In this document: positions 40,601 to 49,602 of the stretch, in pieces
Layout of the letters: every line of letters begins with the position of its first letter
How positions within the stretch are numbered: position 1 is the stretch's first letter
From: Pseudomonas sp. DTU_2021_1001937_2_SI_NGA_ILE_001
GTDB lineage: Bacteria; Pseudomonadota; Gammaproteobacteria; Pseudomonadales; Pseudomonadaceae
Reading direction: 5' to 3'
DNA: 64,000 bases
NCBI RefSeq assembly: GCF_032463525.1
Contig: NZ_CP135971.1
Location: 4,526,001-4,590,000, forward strand
The notes under the pieces: generated by a model
The model's input: the letters and a program-made list of their open reading frames with translations, nothing else
Told to the model about the DNA's origin: nothing
The model's database searches: none
Translations under genes and position numbers: made by a program

Positions 40601-42616
40601 ATGCGCTATTTGCTGATACTGCTGGTAGGTTGGCTGCCATTGCTGGCCTTTGCCGTCGCGTTCGACGAAAACACCCGCAGTCTTTCTCTGGGCCCGTGGG
40701 TCCAGGTGTACGAGGACTCCAGTGGCCAGGCCGACCTCGACCAAGTCCTGCAGGTCGAGCGGGCCGGAGTGTTCCGCCCCTTGGGAGAACCCACGCTGAA
40801 TGCGGGGTATTCGCGCTCCGCCTTCTGGCTGAAGGTCGATCTGGCGTACCTGCCCCGTGACCCGCAGCGACACGCCGACTGGCTGCTGGAGCTGGCCTAT
40901 CCGCCGATGGACCATGTCGATGTGTATCTGCTCGACGCCCAGGGCGAGCGCCGCCTGGAATGGAAAACCGGCGACATGCTGCCGTTCGCCAGCCGGCAGA
41001 TTCGCCAGAGCAACTACTTGTTCGAGTTGCCACTCGCGCCGGGGCAGGCCATGACCGCCTATGTCCGCGTCGCCAGCAACGGCTCGGTGCAGGCGCCGCT
41101 GAATCTGTGGTCCAGCCATGCCTACCTCGAAGAACAGCCGGCGCGCATTTATGTGCTCGGGCTGATCTACGGTGTGTTGCTGGGCATGCTGGTGTACAAC
41201 CTGTTCATCTATGTCAGCGTGCGCGACATCAGCTACCTCTGGTACATCCTCTACATTGCCTCGTTCGGCCTCTATCAGGTGTCGATCAACGGTGTGGCCA
41301 TCGAATACCTGTGGCCGGACAGTCCTTGGTGGGCCAATGCGGTGACACCGCTGCTGGTGGGTTGCGCGGTGTTCTTCGCCAGCCAGTTCACCCGCAGTTT
41401 CCTGCAGACCCGGCTGTTGGGGCGCTGGGTGGACAACCTGCTGATCTGGATAATGGCCAGCGCCCTGGTGGTGTCGGCGGTGGCGCTGTTCGCCGACTAC
41501 GGCCTGGCCCTGCGTGCCATGACCCTGCTGGTGCTGGTGTTCACCCCGGTGGTGCTGGCCACCGGCATCCTGGCCTGGTTCCGGCGTGTGCGGGTGGCAC
41601 GCTATTTCCTGCTGGCCTGGTCGGCCTTCCTGCTCGGCGGGCTGGTCAATGCGGTGATGCTGCTGGGTTACCTGCCCAATACCTTCCTGACCCTGTATGC
41701 CAGCCAGATCGGCTCGGTGGTGGAAGTCGCGCTGCTGTCCCTGGCCCTGGCCGACCGCATCAACCATGGGCGCGAGCAGCAGGCCCGGCACCTGCTGGAA
41801 GCCGGCAAGGACCTTGAGCGCCTCAATCGCCAACTGGCTACCAGCAACCGGCTGAAGGATGAGTTCCTCGCCACCCTGACCCATGAGCTGCGCACGCCGA
41901 TGAACGGCATCATCGGCTCGCTGGACCTGATGCAGACCGTGCCGATGGACAGCGAGCTGCAGACCTACCAACAGACGGCATTCACCTCGGCCCAGGACAT
42001 GATGCGCATGATCAACGGCATCCTGACCCTTACCGAGCTGCAGGCCGGTACCCTGCATGTCGACGAGCGGCCGGTCGAGCTGAGCGCCCTGATCCGGCGC
42101 CTGCACGAGCGGTTCATCGCTGCAGCGCAGGCCAAGGGCCTGATCCTGCGCTTCGAGGCCGAACCCTTCCTGCCGCAGGTGCTGCGCGGGGACCCGGACA
42201 AACTGTTCCAGTGCATCGAGTGCCTGATCGACAACGCCATCAAGTTCACCCGTCGCGGTTCGGTCACGGTCCGCCTGGAGGCTACGCGCTGGCAGCCTGA
42301 TCGCTTCATTCTGCGCGTCGAGGTCATCGACACCGGCATCGGTTTCAAGCGCCTGGACGAAGCCGTGCTGTACCAGCGCTTCTTCCAGGTCGACAGTTCC
42401 ATGACCCGCGAATACGGCGGATTGGGCATTGGCCTGGCGATCTGCCGACAGTTGATCGAACTGCAGGGCGGTAGCCTCAGCCATCATTCCGAGCCGGGCC
42501 ATGGCAGTCGCTTCGTGCTCAGCCTGCCGCTGCAGGTGGCGACCGGCAGTGATGGGCAGGAGAAAAGCACCGACAGTTCGTCGGGTATGGCCCTGTTCAA
42601 GATCCGGGGGGCGTGA
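40601..42616 (+). CDS. Sensor histidine kinase with 7TMR-DISM input
   Basis: A 671-residue protein: signal peptide, a periplasmic 7TMR-DISM extracellular domain (residues ~25-170, YSRSAFWLKVDL and LAYPPMDHVDVYLLD), seven helices (~180-385), a coiled linker, HisKA with His428 (LATLTHELRTPMNGIIG) and a HATPase domain with DNAIKF, DTGIGF and GLGIGLAIC. There is no receiver domain, and no response regulator lies next to it. DISM domains are thought to sense carbohydrate-like or other small ligands; the ligand here is unknown. Confidence 0.9.
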   Translation: MRYLLILLVGWLPLLAFAVAFDENTRSLSLGPWVQVYEDSSGQADLDQVLQVERAGVFRPLGEPTLNAGYSRSAFWLKVDLAYLPRDPQRHADWLLELAYPPMDHVDVYLLDAQGERRLEWKTGDMLPFASRQIRQSNYLFELPLAPGQAMTAYVRVASNGSVQAPLNLWSSHAYLEEQPARIYVLGLIYGVLLGMLVYNLFIYVSVRDISYLWYILYIASFGLYQVSINGVAIEYLWPDSPWWANAVTPLLVGCAVFFASQFTRSFLQTRLLGRWVDNLLIWIMASALVVSAVALFADYGLALRAMTLLVLVFTPVVLATGILAWFRRVRVARYFLLAWSAFLLGGLVNAVMLLGYLPNTFLTLYASQIGSVVEVALLSLALADRINHGREQQARHLLEAGKDLERLNRQLATSNRLKDEFLATLTHELRTPMNGIIGSLDLMQTVPMDSELQTYQQTAFTSAQDMMRMINGILTLTELQAGTLHVDERPVELSALIRRLHERFIAAAQAKGLILRFEAEPFLPQVLRGDPDKLFQCIECLIDNAIKFTRRGSVTVRLEATRWQPDRFILRVEVIDTGIGFKRLDEAVLYQRFFQVDSSMTREYGGLGIGLAICRQLIELQGGSLSHHSEPGHGSRFVLSLPLQVATGSDGQEKSTDSSSGMALFKIRGA

Positions 42617-42662
42617 TTCACTGATTCCTGACCGATGACCGCCTATTGTCAGGAGGTGCTCG

Positions 42663-44312
42663 ATGGACATCCATTCATTGGCTGAAACCCACCAAGTCAC
42701 CAATCAACCCCCGCCCCTCGAAGGTCTCAACCTCTATCGCTGCGACCTGCCACTGCAGGCCTGGGTCAGGCATTACGGTGCCGGCTGGGCGCAGATGCGC
42801 ATCGATGCCTACGGCGCCCTGGCCGGCGGCCCGCTGATGGAGGCGGGTTTTCTTGCCAACCAGCACAAGCCCGTCTTCCACAGCCATGACCGTTACGGCC
42901 ATCGCATCGACCTGGTGGAGTTTCATCCCGCCTGGCACCTGCTGATGAGAACCGCCATCGAGCATGGCATTCCCTCGCTGCCCTGGCGCGATCCGAAACC
43001 CGGCGCGCAGGTGGCCCGGGCGGCGATGAGCTACCTGCATACCCAGGCCGAGCCAGGCAGCGGCTGCCCCCTGACCATGACCTTCGCCAGCGTGCCGGCC
43101 TTGCGCCTGCAGCCAGAACTGGCGGATGTCTGGCTGCCAAAGGTGCTGGCCACCGAATACGACCCGCGTAACGTCGGCATGGCGCACAAGGCCGGGGTGA
43201 CCCTCGGCATGGCGATGACCGAGAAGCAGGGCGGTACCGACGTCCGTGCCAACACCACGCGCGCCTTCCCCACCGGTGTCGGCGGGCCGGGGCAGGCCTA
43301 TGAACTGGTCGGCCACAAGTGGTTCTGCTCGGCGCCGATGTGCGATGCCTTCCTGACCCTGGCGCAGACCGAGCACGGCCTGAGCTGCTTCCTGCTGCCG
43401 CGCCACCGGCCCGACGACAGCCTCAATGCGTTTCAGATCCAGCGCCTGAAGAACAAGCTGGGCAACTGCTCGAACGCCTCCAGCGAAGTGGAGTTTCGCG
43501 GGGCGCTGGCGTGGATGCTGGGCGAGGAGGGACGCGGGGTCGCCACCATCATCGAAATGGTCGCCATGACCCGCTACGACTGCATGATCGGTTCCAGCGC
43601 GTTGATGCGCCAGGCGCTGACCCAGGCCATTCACCATTGCGCGCACCGCCAGGTCAGCGGCCGCCTACTGAGCGAACAGCCGCTGATGCAGAACGTCCTG
43701 GCCGACCTGGCCCTGGAGAGCGAGGCAGCGCTGGCGCTGAGCCTGCGCATGGGGCATGCCCTGGACCACGCTGACGACGACCACCAGGCGCGTTTCATCC
43801 GTCTGGTCACGGCGGTGGGCAAGTACTGGATCTGCAAGCGCGCCCCGGCGATGATCAACGAGGCCGCCGAATGCATGGGCGGCGCCGGCTACATCGAAGA
43901 CAGCATCCTGCCGCGGCTGTACCGTGAAGCGCCGGTCAACTCCATCTGGGAAGGCTCCGGCAACGTGCAATGCCTGGATGTGCTGCGCGCGCTGTCCCGC
44001 GAGCCGGGTATCGCCGAGGCGCTGTTCGCCGAGCTGGACGACGGCCGGGGCGACGCCGACCTGAGCCGCCACGTGCTGCAGCTCAAGCAGGCGTTCAGCG
44101 ACCAGGACGAACTGCCTTACCGGGCCCGGCAACTGACCGAGGACATTGCCGTGGCCTTGCAGGCCCGTCTGTTGCTCGACGCCGGTGTGCCCGCGGTCAG
44201 CGATGCCTTCGTGGTCAGCCGCCTGCGCAGCCCGGCGCGGGTCTATGGCGGCCTGCCGCGTGGCGTGGATTGCCCGGCGCTGCTGGCGCGTGCCGCCCCG
44301 CATGCGGCCTGA
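42663..44312 (+). CDS. aidB: AidB-like acyl-CoA dehydrogenase
   Basis: A 549-residue flavoprotein that matches E. coli AidB along its length, including RFHPAWHLLM-like EFHPAWHLLMRTAIE, CPLTMTFASVPAL, MTEKQGGTDVRANTTRA and NSIWEGSGNVQCLDVLRAL. AidB is an Ada-controlled DNA-binding acyl-CoA dehydrogenase induced by alkylation; its exact protective role is debated. A strong AGGAGGTG precedes the ATG. It lies 4 kb from the Ada-AlkA gene; whether it is under Ada control is inferred, not shown. Confidence 0.87.
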   Translation: MDIHSLAETHQVTNQPPPLEGLNLYRCDLPLQAWVRHYGAGWAQMRIDAYGALAGGPLMEAGFLANQHKPVFHSHDRYGHRIDLVEFHPAWHLLMRTAIEHGIPSLPWRDPKPGAQVARAAMSYLHTQAEPGSGCPLTMTFASVPALRLQPELADVWLPKVLATEYDPRNVGMAHKAGVTLGMAMTEKQGGTDVRANTTRAFPTGVGGPGQAYELVGHKWFCSAPMCDAFLTLAQTEHGLSCFLLPRHRPDDSLNAFQIQRLKNKLGNCSNASSEVEFRGALAWMLGEEGRGVATIIEMVAMTRYDCMIGSSALMRQALTQAIHHCAHRQVSGRLLSEQPLMQNVLADLALESEAALALSLRMGHALDHADDDHQARFIRLVTAVGKYWICKRAPAMINEAAECMGGAGYIEDSILPRLYREAPVNSIWEGSGNVQCLDVLRALSREPGIAEALFAELDDGRGDADLSRHVLQLKQAFSDQDELPYRARQLTEDIAVALQARLLLDAGVPAVSDAFVVSRLRSPARVYGGLPRGVDCPALLARAAPHAA

Positions 44313-44411
44313 AACCCAGGATGCCAAAGGGGCGCTGAGGTCATCACGGCTTGTGCTGTGACGACCACAGCCCCTAGGATGCAGCACTGCCCGTCAGACA
44401 GGATCCCCATC

Positions 44412-45875
44412 GTGACTCAAGCTTTTGTTGTCGTCGAAACCGCCGAACAGGCCGTCGAACAGTTGGCCGCCCTGCATGAGCGTGCCACTGGCGCGTTGAA
44501 CCAGGCCCTCAAACGCTACCTGAAGGATCGCATCGAGCCTGACGCCGAGCAGCGCGCGCTGTTCCGCTACCCGGAGTTGCGCCTGACCTACGCGGTCAAC
44601 GGCGAGGTCCCGGCAACCACCCGCGCCTACGCCAAGGTACAGCTGCCGGGCACCTACAGCGTCACCGTGACGCAGCCGGCGGCCTTTCGCAAATACCTGC
44701 TCGAACAGCTCAACCCGCTGATCCGCGACTTCAACGTGACCCTGGAAGTGGGGCTGAGCGACCAGACCATCCCGTACCCCTACGTGGTCGACCAGGGTGA
44801 CGAGCTGGCCGGTTCCGGGGTGACTGCCGCCGCCCTGGCGCGGGTATTTCCCAGTACCGACCTGTCGGCCACCACCGACGGCATCGCTGACGGCCTGCAC
44901 GACTGGGGCAATGCCGACCCGCTGCCGCTGGCGCTGTTCGACGCCGCGCGGGTGGATTTCTCGTTGCGTCGCCTGGTGCACTACACCGGTAGTGACTGGC
45001 GCCACGTGCAGCCGTGGATCCTGCTGACCAACTACCACCGCTATGTCGATCAATTCATCATGCACGGCCTGGAAACCCTGCGCAGCGATCCGCGCTTCGT
45101 GCACATGGTGCTACCGGGCAACGTCATCGTCGACAAGCACATGGATGCCGAAGAGGCGCAAAGCGTGGTGGCCGGTGTGGTCTGGCACCGCTACCAGATG
45201 CCTGCCTACCATCTGGTGGCCGAAGATGGCCACGGCGTGACCCTGGTCAACATCGGCGTCGGCCCGTCCAACGCCAAGAACATCACCGACCACCTGGCCG
45301 TGCTGCGCCCGCATTGCTGGCTGATGATCGGCCACTGCGGCGGCCTGCGGCAGTCGCAGACCATTGGCGACTACGTGCTGGCCCACGCCTACATGCGCCG
45401 CGACGGCATCCTCGACCGCGTACTGCCACCGCACATCCCGATTCCGGCCCTGGCCGAGGTGCAACTGGCGTTGCAGGAAGCCGCTGCACAGATCACCGGC
45501 GAGCGGGGCGAGGAACTCAAGAAGCGCCTGCGCACCGGTACCGTGCTGACCTACGACGACCGCAACTGGGAACTGCGCTGGGCCCAGGAGCGGCCACTGA
45601 TCAACCTGTCGCGTGCCGTGGCCGTGGACATGGAAAGCGGCACCATCGCGGCCCAGGGCTATCGTCTGCGGGTGCCTTACGGGACCCTGCTGTGTGTGTC
45701 GGACAAACCGCTGCACAGTGAGATCAAGCTGCCCGGTTCGGCCAATGCCTTCTACAACCGCGCGGTCAGCCAGCACCTGAAGATCGGTATCGCGGCGCTG
45801 GACCTGCTGCGCGCCGAGCTGAATTCGCTGCACTCGCGCAAGCTGCGCAGCTTCGACGAGCCGCCGTTCCGCTGA
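44412..45875 (+). CDS. amn: AMP nucleosidase
   Basis: A 487-residue enzyme that splits AMP into adenine and ribose 5-phosphate. The N-terminal Amn-specific domain is followed by a nucleoside-phosphorylase-like domain with HCWLMIGHCGGLRQSQ, GDYVLAHAYMRRDGILD and VDMESGTIAAQGYR. The GTG at 44412 gives the family's usual length; an upstream in-frame ATG would add residues without support. A strong terminator follows. Confidence 0.93.
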   Translation: MTQAFVVVETAEQAVEQLAALHERATGALNQALKRYLKDRIEPDAEQRALFRYPELRLTYAVNGEVPATTRAYAKVQLPGTYSVTVTQPAAFRKYLLEQLNPLIRDFNVTLEVGLSDQTIPYPYVVDQGDELAGSGVTAAALARVFPSTDLSATTDGIADGLHDWGNADPLPLALFDAARVDFSLRRLVHYTGSDWRHVQPWILLTNYHRYVDQFIMHGLETLRSDPRFVHMVLPGNVIVDKHMDAEEAQSVVAGVVWHRYQMPAYHLVAEDGHGVTLVNIGVGPSNAKNITDHLAVLRPHCWLMIGHCGGLRQSQTIGDYVLAHAYMRRDGILDRVLPPHIPIPALAEVQLALQEAAAQITGERGEELKKRLRTGTVLTYDDRNWELRWAQERPLINLSRAVAVDMESGTIAAQGYRLRVPYGTLLCVSDKPLHSEIKLPGSANAFYNRAVSQHLKIGIAALDLLRAELNSLHSRKLRSFDEPPFR

Positions 45876-45894
45876 CAGCCTGCGGGTCAATACG

Positions 45895-45929
45895 AAGGGC
45901 CACTCTGGTAAAGTGGCCCTTTGTTTTTT
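45895..45929 (+). terminator. Intrinsic terminator after amn
   Basis: AAGGGCCACT and AGTGGCCCTT form a 10-bp stem with a TCTGGTA loop and a GTTTTTT tail. It ends only 12 nt before the rluE ATG. Confidence 0.92.
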
Positions 45930-45941
45930 CTGGCCAGATTC

Positions 45942-46592
45942 ATGTCCCGCATCCCGCGCCCACCTTCCAAACCTCCTGCCGCACGCCGCCCTGCCCAGGG
46001 CAACGGCAGCGCGCCCCGGCGTGTCGCCAAGGCGCGCCCTGCCGAGCCGAAGCTGATCCTGTTCAACAAGCCGTTCGACGTGCTCACCCAGTTCAACGAC
46101 GAGCAGGGCCGTGCCACGCTCAAGGACTTCATCGACATCCCCGGCGTGTACCCGGCCGGGCGTCTGGACCGCGACAGCGAAGGGCTGTTGCTGCTGACCA
46201 ATGACGGACAGCTGCAGGCACGCATCGCTGACCCGCGGCACAAACTGCCGAAAACCTATTGGGTGCAGGTGGAGGGCGAACCCACTGAGGCGCAGCTGCA
46301 GCAACTGCGTGATGGCGTGACCCTCAACGACGGCCCGACCCTGCCGGCCGAGGCCCGTGCACTTGACGAGCCGACGCTATGGCCGCGCAACCCGCCGGTG
46401 CGCTTTCGCAAGAGCGTGCCCACCGCCTGGCTGGAACTGGTGATTCGTGAAGGGCGTAACCGCCAGGTACGCCGCATGACCGCTGCGGTGGGCCTGCCCA
46501 CGCTGCGCCTGGTGCGGGTGCGGATCGGTCCGTGGAGCCTGGAAGGGCTGGAGCAGGGGCAGTACCGGCAGCTGGAAGACTGGCGCTTCTAG
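45942..46592 (+). CDS. rluE: 23S rRNA pseudouridine(2457) synthase
   Basis: A 216-residue RsuA/RluE-family enzyme without an S4 domain. The catalytic Asp76 lies in [17 protein letters not shown]; the C-terminal [23 protein letters not shown] is typical (in pieces). Residues 1-35 are a basic, Pro/Arg/Ala-rich tail. The start has no obvious ribosome-binding site because the amn terminator sits directly upstream; an in-frame start at 45921 falls within the terminator T-run. Confidence 0.9.
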   Translation: MSRIPRPPSKPPAARRPAQGNGSAPRRVAKARPAEPKLILFNKPFDVLTQFNDEQGRATLKDFIDIPGVYPAGRLDRDSEGLLLLTNDGQLQARIADPRHKLPKTYWVQVEGEPTEAQLQQLRDGVTLNDGPTLPAEARALDEPTLWPRNPPVRFRKSVPTAWLELVIREGRNRQVRRMTAAVGLPTLRLVRVRIGPWSLEGLEQGQYRQLEDWRF

Positions 46593-46618
46593 AAGCCAGG
46601 GGCCTGCTACGGTTGCCT

Positions 46619-46710
46619 TGTGGGAGCGAGCTTGCTCGCGAAGCGGACAGTGAGGTCACTGCATCCGCTGAGTGTCATGCAATTTTCGCGAGCAAGCGCG
46701 CTCCTGCAAA
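46619..46710. repeat. Pair of inverted REP elements, second type
   Basis: Left unit 46619-46647 (TTGTGGGAGCGAGCTTGC, TCGCGAAGCGG) and right unit 46683-46710 (TTTTCGCGAGCAAGCGCGCTCC, TGCAAA) face each other in the gap between convergent rluE and the Lrp gene. The core GGGAGCGAGC-TGCTCGCGAA differs from the GGAGCGGCTTCAGCCGCGAA type at 784 and 28706. Confidence 0.85.
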
Positions 46711-46736
46711 AAATCGTTCACTGACCTCTGCTGGCG

Positions 46737-47216
46737 TCAGTTGCGCAGGTGGGTCAGCGGCATTTCGGTGCTGGCCAGCACCTGGTTGAGCACGAAGCTG
46801 GATTTCACGCTGGTCACCCCTTCGATACGGGTCAGGTGGCCCAGCAGTAGTTTCTGGTAGTGATCCATGTCCGGCACCACCACCTTGAGTTGATAGTCGG
46901 CGTCCATCCCGGTCACCAGACAGCATTCCAGCACCTGGGGCAGGTTGCGAATGTGCTGCTCGAAGTTCTCGAAACGTTCCGGGGTATGGCGATCCATGCC
47001 GATCAGTACGTAGGCGGTGAGGCTCAGCCCCAGTTTCTTGCGGTCCAGCAGGGCCACCTGGCGCACGATGTAACCGTCGTCTTCGAGCTGCTTGACCCGC
47101 CGCGAACAGGGCGACGGCGACAGGCCGATGCGCTCGGCCAGTTCCTGGTTGGAGATGCGGGCGTCGCGCTGCAGTTCGGCCAGGATGCTCAGGTCATATC
47201 TGTCGAGCTTGCTCAC
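46737..47216 (-). CDS. Lrp/AsnC-family transcriptional regulator
   Basis: A 159-residue regulator: HTH (residues ~1-60, LDRYDLSILAELQRDARIS and LAERIGLSPSPCSRRVKQLE) and a RAM effector domain (~65-150, VTGMDADYQLKVVVPD). Members bind amino acids and often control transport or catabolism next door. Here no catabolic gene is adjacent. The AT-rich upstream stretch (about 47217-47310) carries repeated TTGCGCAA/GAGCAATATTCGCAAT-like words that could be its own binding sites. Confidence 0.9.
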   Translation of the reverse strand: MSKLDRYDLSILAELQRDARISNQELAERIGLSPSPCSRRVKQLEDDGYIVRQVALLDRKKLGLSLTAYVLIGMDRHTPERFENFEQHIRNLPQVLECCLVTGMDADYQLKVVVPDMDHYQKLLLGHLTRIEGVTSVKSSFVLNQVLASTEMPLTHLRN

Positions 47217-47340
47217 AATGTTCTCCTTTATGTTTCAGATTGCGCCAAATTATTTGTCTTAAGTGAAAAATTGCGCAAGTGAAGTTTTATTGAGCAATAT
47301 TCGCAATCCTTCGCCTCGGCTGCACGCCTATCATTTTCCA

Positions 47341-47530
47341 CAGAATCACTGCCCGGACATCGCGTCCACGGCGACCCGCCCAATCAGGCGCGTCGCGGCC
47401 CGCTACCCAACAGGGTAAACCGAGGCCCCCGGGCTGCATCCTGTCCAGAAGACGGTATGAAGTGAGCCGGCGCCACAAGCGTCGAGCCAGGACGAAGTAT
47501 CCCAAGGGGGCCATCTGGCCCCCTTTTTTG
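47341..47530 (+). ncRNA. Candidate small RNA between the Lrp gene and the DUF6515 gene
   Basis: A gene-free stretch ends in a strong intrinsic terminator (47504-47530) that has no upstream coding gene on its strand. A sigma-S-like -10 word, CTATCAT, lies at 47328-47334, giving a start near 47341 and a transcript of about 190 nt. Its sequence is GC-rich with several local inverted segments and GGA words (CCCGGACA, CAGGACGAAG). No frame with a start and ribosome-binding site fits. Known Pseudomonas sRNA families such as RgsA/P16 are worth testing; I cannot identify it from memory with confidence. Confidence 0.45.
47504..47530 (+). terminator. Strong intrinsic terminator
   Basis: AAGGGGGCC and GGCCCCCTT with an ATCT loop and a TTTTTTG tail. 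No plus-strand gene precedes it within 900 nt (rluE ends at 46592, beyond a REP pair and the antisense Lrp gene), which is the main reason to suspect a small RNA. Confidence 0.92.
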
Positions 47531-47614
47531 TTTCACGGGTCTGATACAGTGTGGGGCATGGCGCTGGCGCATGTGGCCACGACGTCTCCCGTGAAGATTC
47601 CTAGTGAGGAAAGC

Positions 47615-48712
47615 ATGAAATCCGGCATCTGGCAGCTCGCGATCACCAGTCTGTTGTGCTTGAGCCTCACCTCCCACGTCTTGGCCGACGACCGGCGCGA
47701 TGCCCTCGACGAATTACGCGACCCGCCGCGCCAGCCGAACCCGGCCGAGCGCCAGCAGCAGATGCAGATCCAGCAACAGCAGAACCAGATGCGCCAGGTC
47801 GAACGCCAGCAACAGTTGCAGATTCAACAGCAACAGCGTGACCAGCAACGGCAGATCCAGCAGCAGTACGACCAGCAGCGCGATGTGCAGCGCCAACAGG
47901 ACCGGCAGATTCGCGAACAGCAGGCGCAACAGCGTCAGGTCGAGCGCCAGCAACAGCAGCAGATCCAGCAGCAACAGCGCGAGCAGCAACGGCAGATCCT
48001 CGACCAGCAGAATCAGCAGCGGCAGCAACTGCGCCAGAGCCAGAACAACCTGCCGATCCAGGGGCGCCCTGACCAGGTCTGGCAGACCCAGCCGCCGCGC
48101 CAGGGCTATTACCAGGACCTGCCGCGCGGCCAGCGGCCCCAGGACCACTGGGCCGGCCGCCCTGACGGACGCGGTGACGGCTGGGGGCCTGGCCCGCGCT
48201 ACCGGCCGGGCTACTTCATTGACCGCGTGCCAGGCGACTATGCGCGCATTCCCTGGCGGGGGCAGAACTACTTCTATTCCGGTGGCTACTGGTATCAGCC
48301 GCAGGGTTCGCGCTATGTGGTGGTAACGCCGCCCTATGGCGCGCGCGTGCGCAGCCTGCCGGACTATTCCCGCGAAGTGTGGGTGGGTGGTTCGCTGCTG
48401 TTCCTCGCCGCCGGCACCTACTATGCCTGGCAGCCGGAGAGCGAAGAGTACGTGGTGGTCAACCCGCCGCCGCAGCCGGTGTATACCCAGGCGCCGGCGG
48501 CCAACAATGCCTACGACCCGGTGTTCTCGCCGATTGCCGGGCAGACCCAGGAGCAGGTGGAGTTCGACCGCTACCAATGCTACCGCCAGGCCGTGCAGGA
48601 CACCGGCTTCGACCCGGCCACGGCAACTTACCAACCCGCCCCCGAGGTGCTGGACGGCTACCGCCGCGCCATGGGCGCCTGCCTGTACCAGCGCGGTTAT
48701 CGGGTCGAATGA
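47615..48712 (+). CDS. Exported Gln-rich protein with DUF6515-like domain
   Basis: A 365-residue protein. A signal peptide (MKSGIWQLAITSLLCLSL...VLA|DD) is followed by ~110 residues rich in Gln and Arg (repeats like QQQMQIQQQQ, RQVERQQQ), likely a long coiled coil. Residues ~200-290 are a Tyr/Trp-rich DUF6515-type domain (YFYSGGYWYQPQGSRYVVV). The C-terminus (VEFDRYQCYRQAVQDTGFDP...YRRAMGACLYQRGYRVE) is a conserved module with two Cys. Predicted periplasmic or outer-membrane; function unknown. It overlaps the convergent transporter gene by 16 nt. Confidence 0.82.
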   Translation: MKSGIWQLAITSLLCLSLTSHVLADDRRDALDELRDPPRQPNPAERQQQMQIQQQQNQMRQVERQQQLQIQQQQRDQQRQIQQQYDQQRDVQRQQDRQIREQQAQQRQVERQQQQQIQQQQREQQRQILDQQNQQRQQLRQSQNNLPIQGRPDQVWQTQPPRQGYYQDLPRGQRPQDHWAGRPDGRGDGWGPGPRYRPGYFIDRVPGDYARIPWRGQNYFYSGGYWYQPQGSRYVVVTPPYGARVRSLPDYSREVWVGGSLLFLAAGTYYAWQPESEEYVVVNPPPQPVYTQAPAANNAYDPVFSPIAGQTQEQVEFDRYQCYRQAVQDTGFDPATATYQPAPEVLDGYRRAMGACLYQRGYRVE

Positions 48713-49599
48713 TCCGCGCTTGGCCTCACCACTTCCTGCGGGTCGGCATGCACCAGCACCTCGGCCAGCGGGTACTGCGCATGAATGGCCGCTGCCGCCT
48801 GATCGCAGCGTTCATGGGCCACCGACAGCGTCAGTGAGCCAGGCAGCTCCAGGTGCAACTGAACGAACCACACCTGCCCGGAAATCCGTGTGCGCAGGTC
48901 GTGGGCGCCCAGCACGCCGGGCACCTGGCAGGCCAGTTCAAGCATGTGGGCACTGACGTCGCTCGGCAGTTCTTCGTCCATCAGCACCGAAAAGGTCTCG
49001 CGGGCGATCTGCACCGCACTCCAGATGATGTAGCCGGCAATGCCCAGGCCGAACCAGGCATCGGCCTGATGCCAGCCCATGGCGCTGAGCACCAGCGCCA
49101 GCAGGATGCTGGCGTTGAGCAGCAGGTCGGAGCGGTAGTGCAGCGAGTCGGCTTTGATCGCGCTGGAGCCCGTGGTGTCGATCACGCGCTTTTGCAATCT
49201 CAGCAAGGCCACGGTCAGCACCAGCGACAGCACGATCACCAGGATGCCTGGCAACGCGGACGCCAGAGGCTCGGGGTTCTGAATGCGTTCGACCGCCTGC
49301 ATGGCGATCAGCACACCGCTGACCGCGATGAACAACGCCTGGGCCATACCCGACAGCGCCTGGGCCTTGCCATGCCCGTAGCGGTGGTCATCGTCGGCCG
49401 GGCGCAGCGCGTAATGCACCGCCAGCAGGTTGAGCAGCGATGCCGCGCCGTCGAGCAGCGAGTCGGTGAGACCGGCCAGCAGGCTGACCGAGCCGCTCAT
49501 CCACCAGGCGACGGCCTTGCAGATGATCAGGGTGACGGCCACCCCCAGTGAGGCGCGGGTCGCCAGGCGCAGCAGGCGGGCGTGGTCGGCTTGCGGCAT
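48697..49599 (-). CDS. Cation diffusion facilitator, FieF type
   Basis: A 300-residue transporter with six helices and a cytoplasmic ferredoxin-like domain. Metal-site residues are in LTDSLLDGAASLLN and ADSLHYRSDLLLN, and HRYGHGKAQALSGMAQA is the family loop. This layout resembles FieF (YiiP), which exports zinc or ferrous iron against protons. The metal cannot be told from sequence alone. It is followed downstream on the same strand by nothing and overlaps the DUF6515 gene tail-to-tail. Confidence 0.9.
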   Translation of the reverse strand: MPQADHARLLRLATRASLGVAVTLIICKAVAWWMSGSVSLLAGLTDSLLDGAASLLNLLAVHYALRPADDDHRYGHGKAQALSGMAQALFIAVSGVLIAMQAVERIQNPEPLASALPGILVIVLSLVLTVALLRLQKRVIDTTGSSAIKADSLHYRSDLLLNASILLALVLSAMGWHQADAWFGLGIAGYIIWSAVQIARETFSVLMDEELPSDVSAHMLELACQVPGVLGAHDLRTRISGQVWFVQLHLELPGSLTLSVAHERCDQAAAAIHAQYPLAEVLVHADPQEVVRPSADHSTR

Positions 49600-49602
49600 G
49601 GG

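Noticed and set aside
47740..48060. CAG-rich tandem repeat as a possible satellite or array
   Set aside because: It is in frame and encodes the Gln-rich segment of an exported protein.
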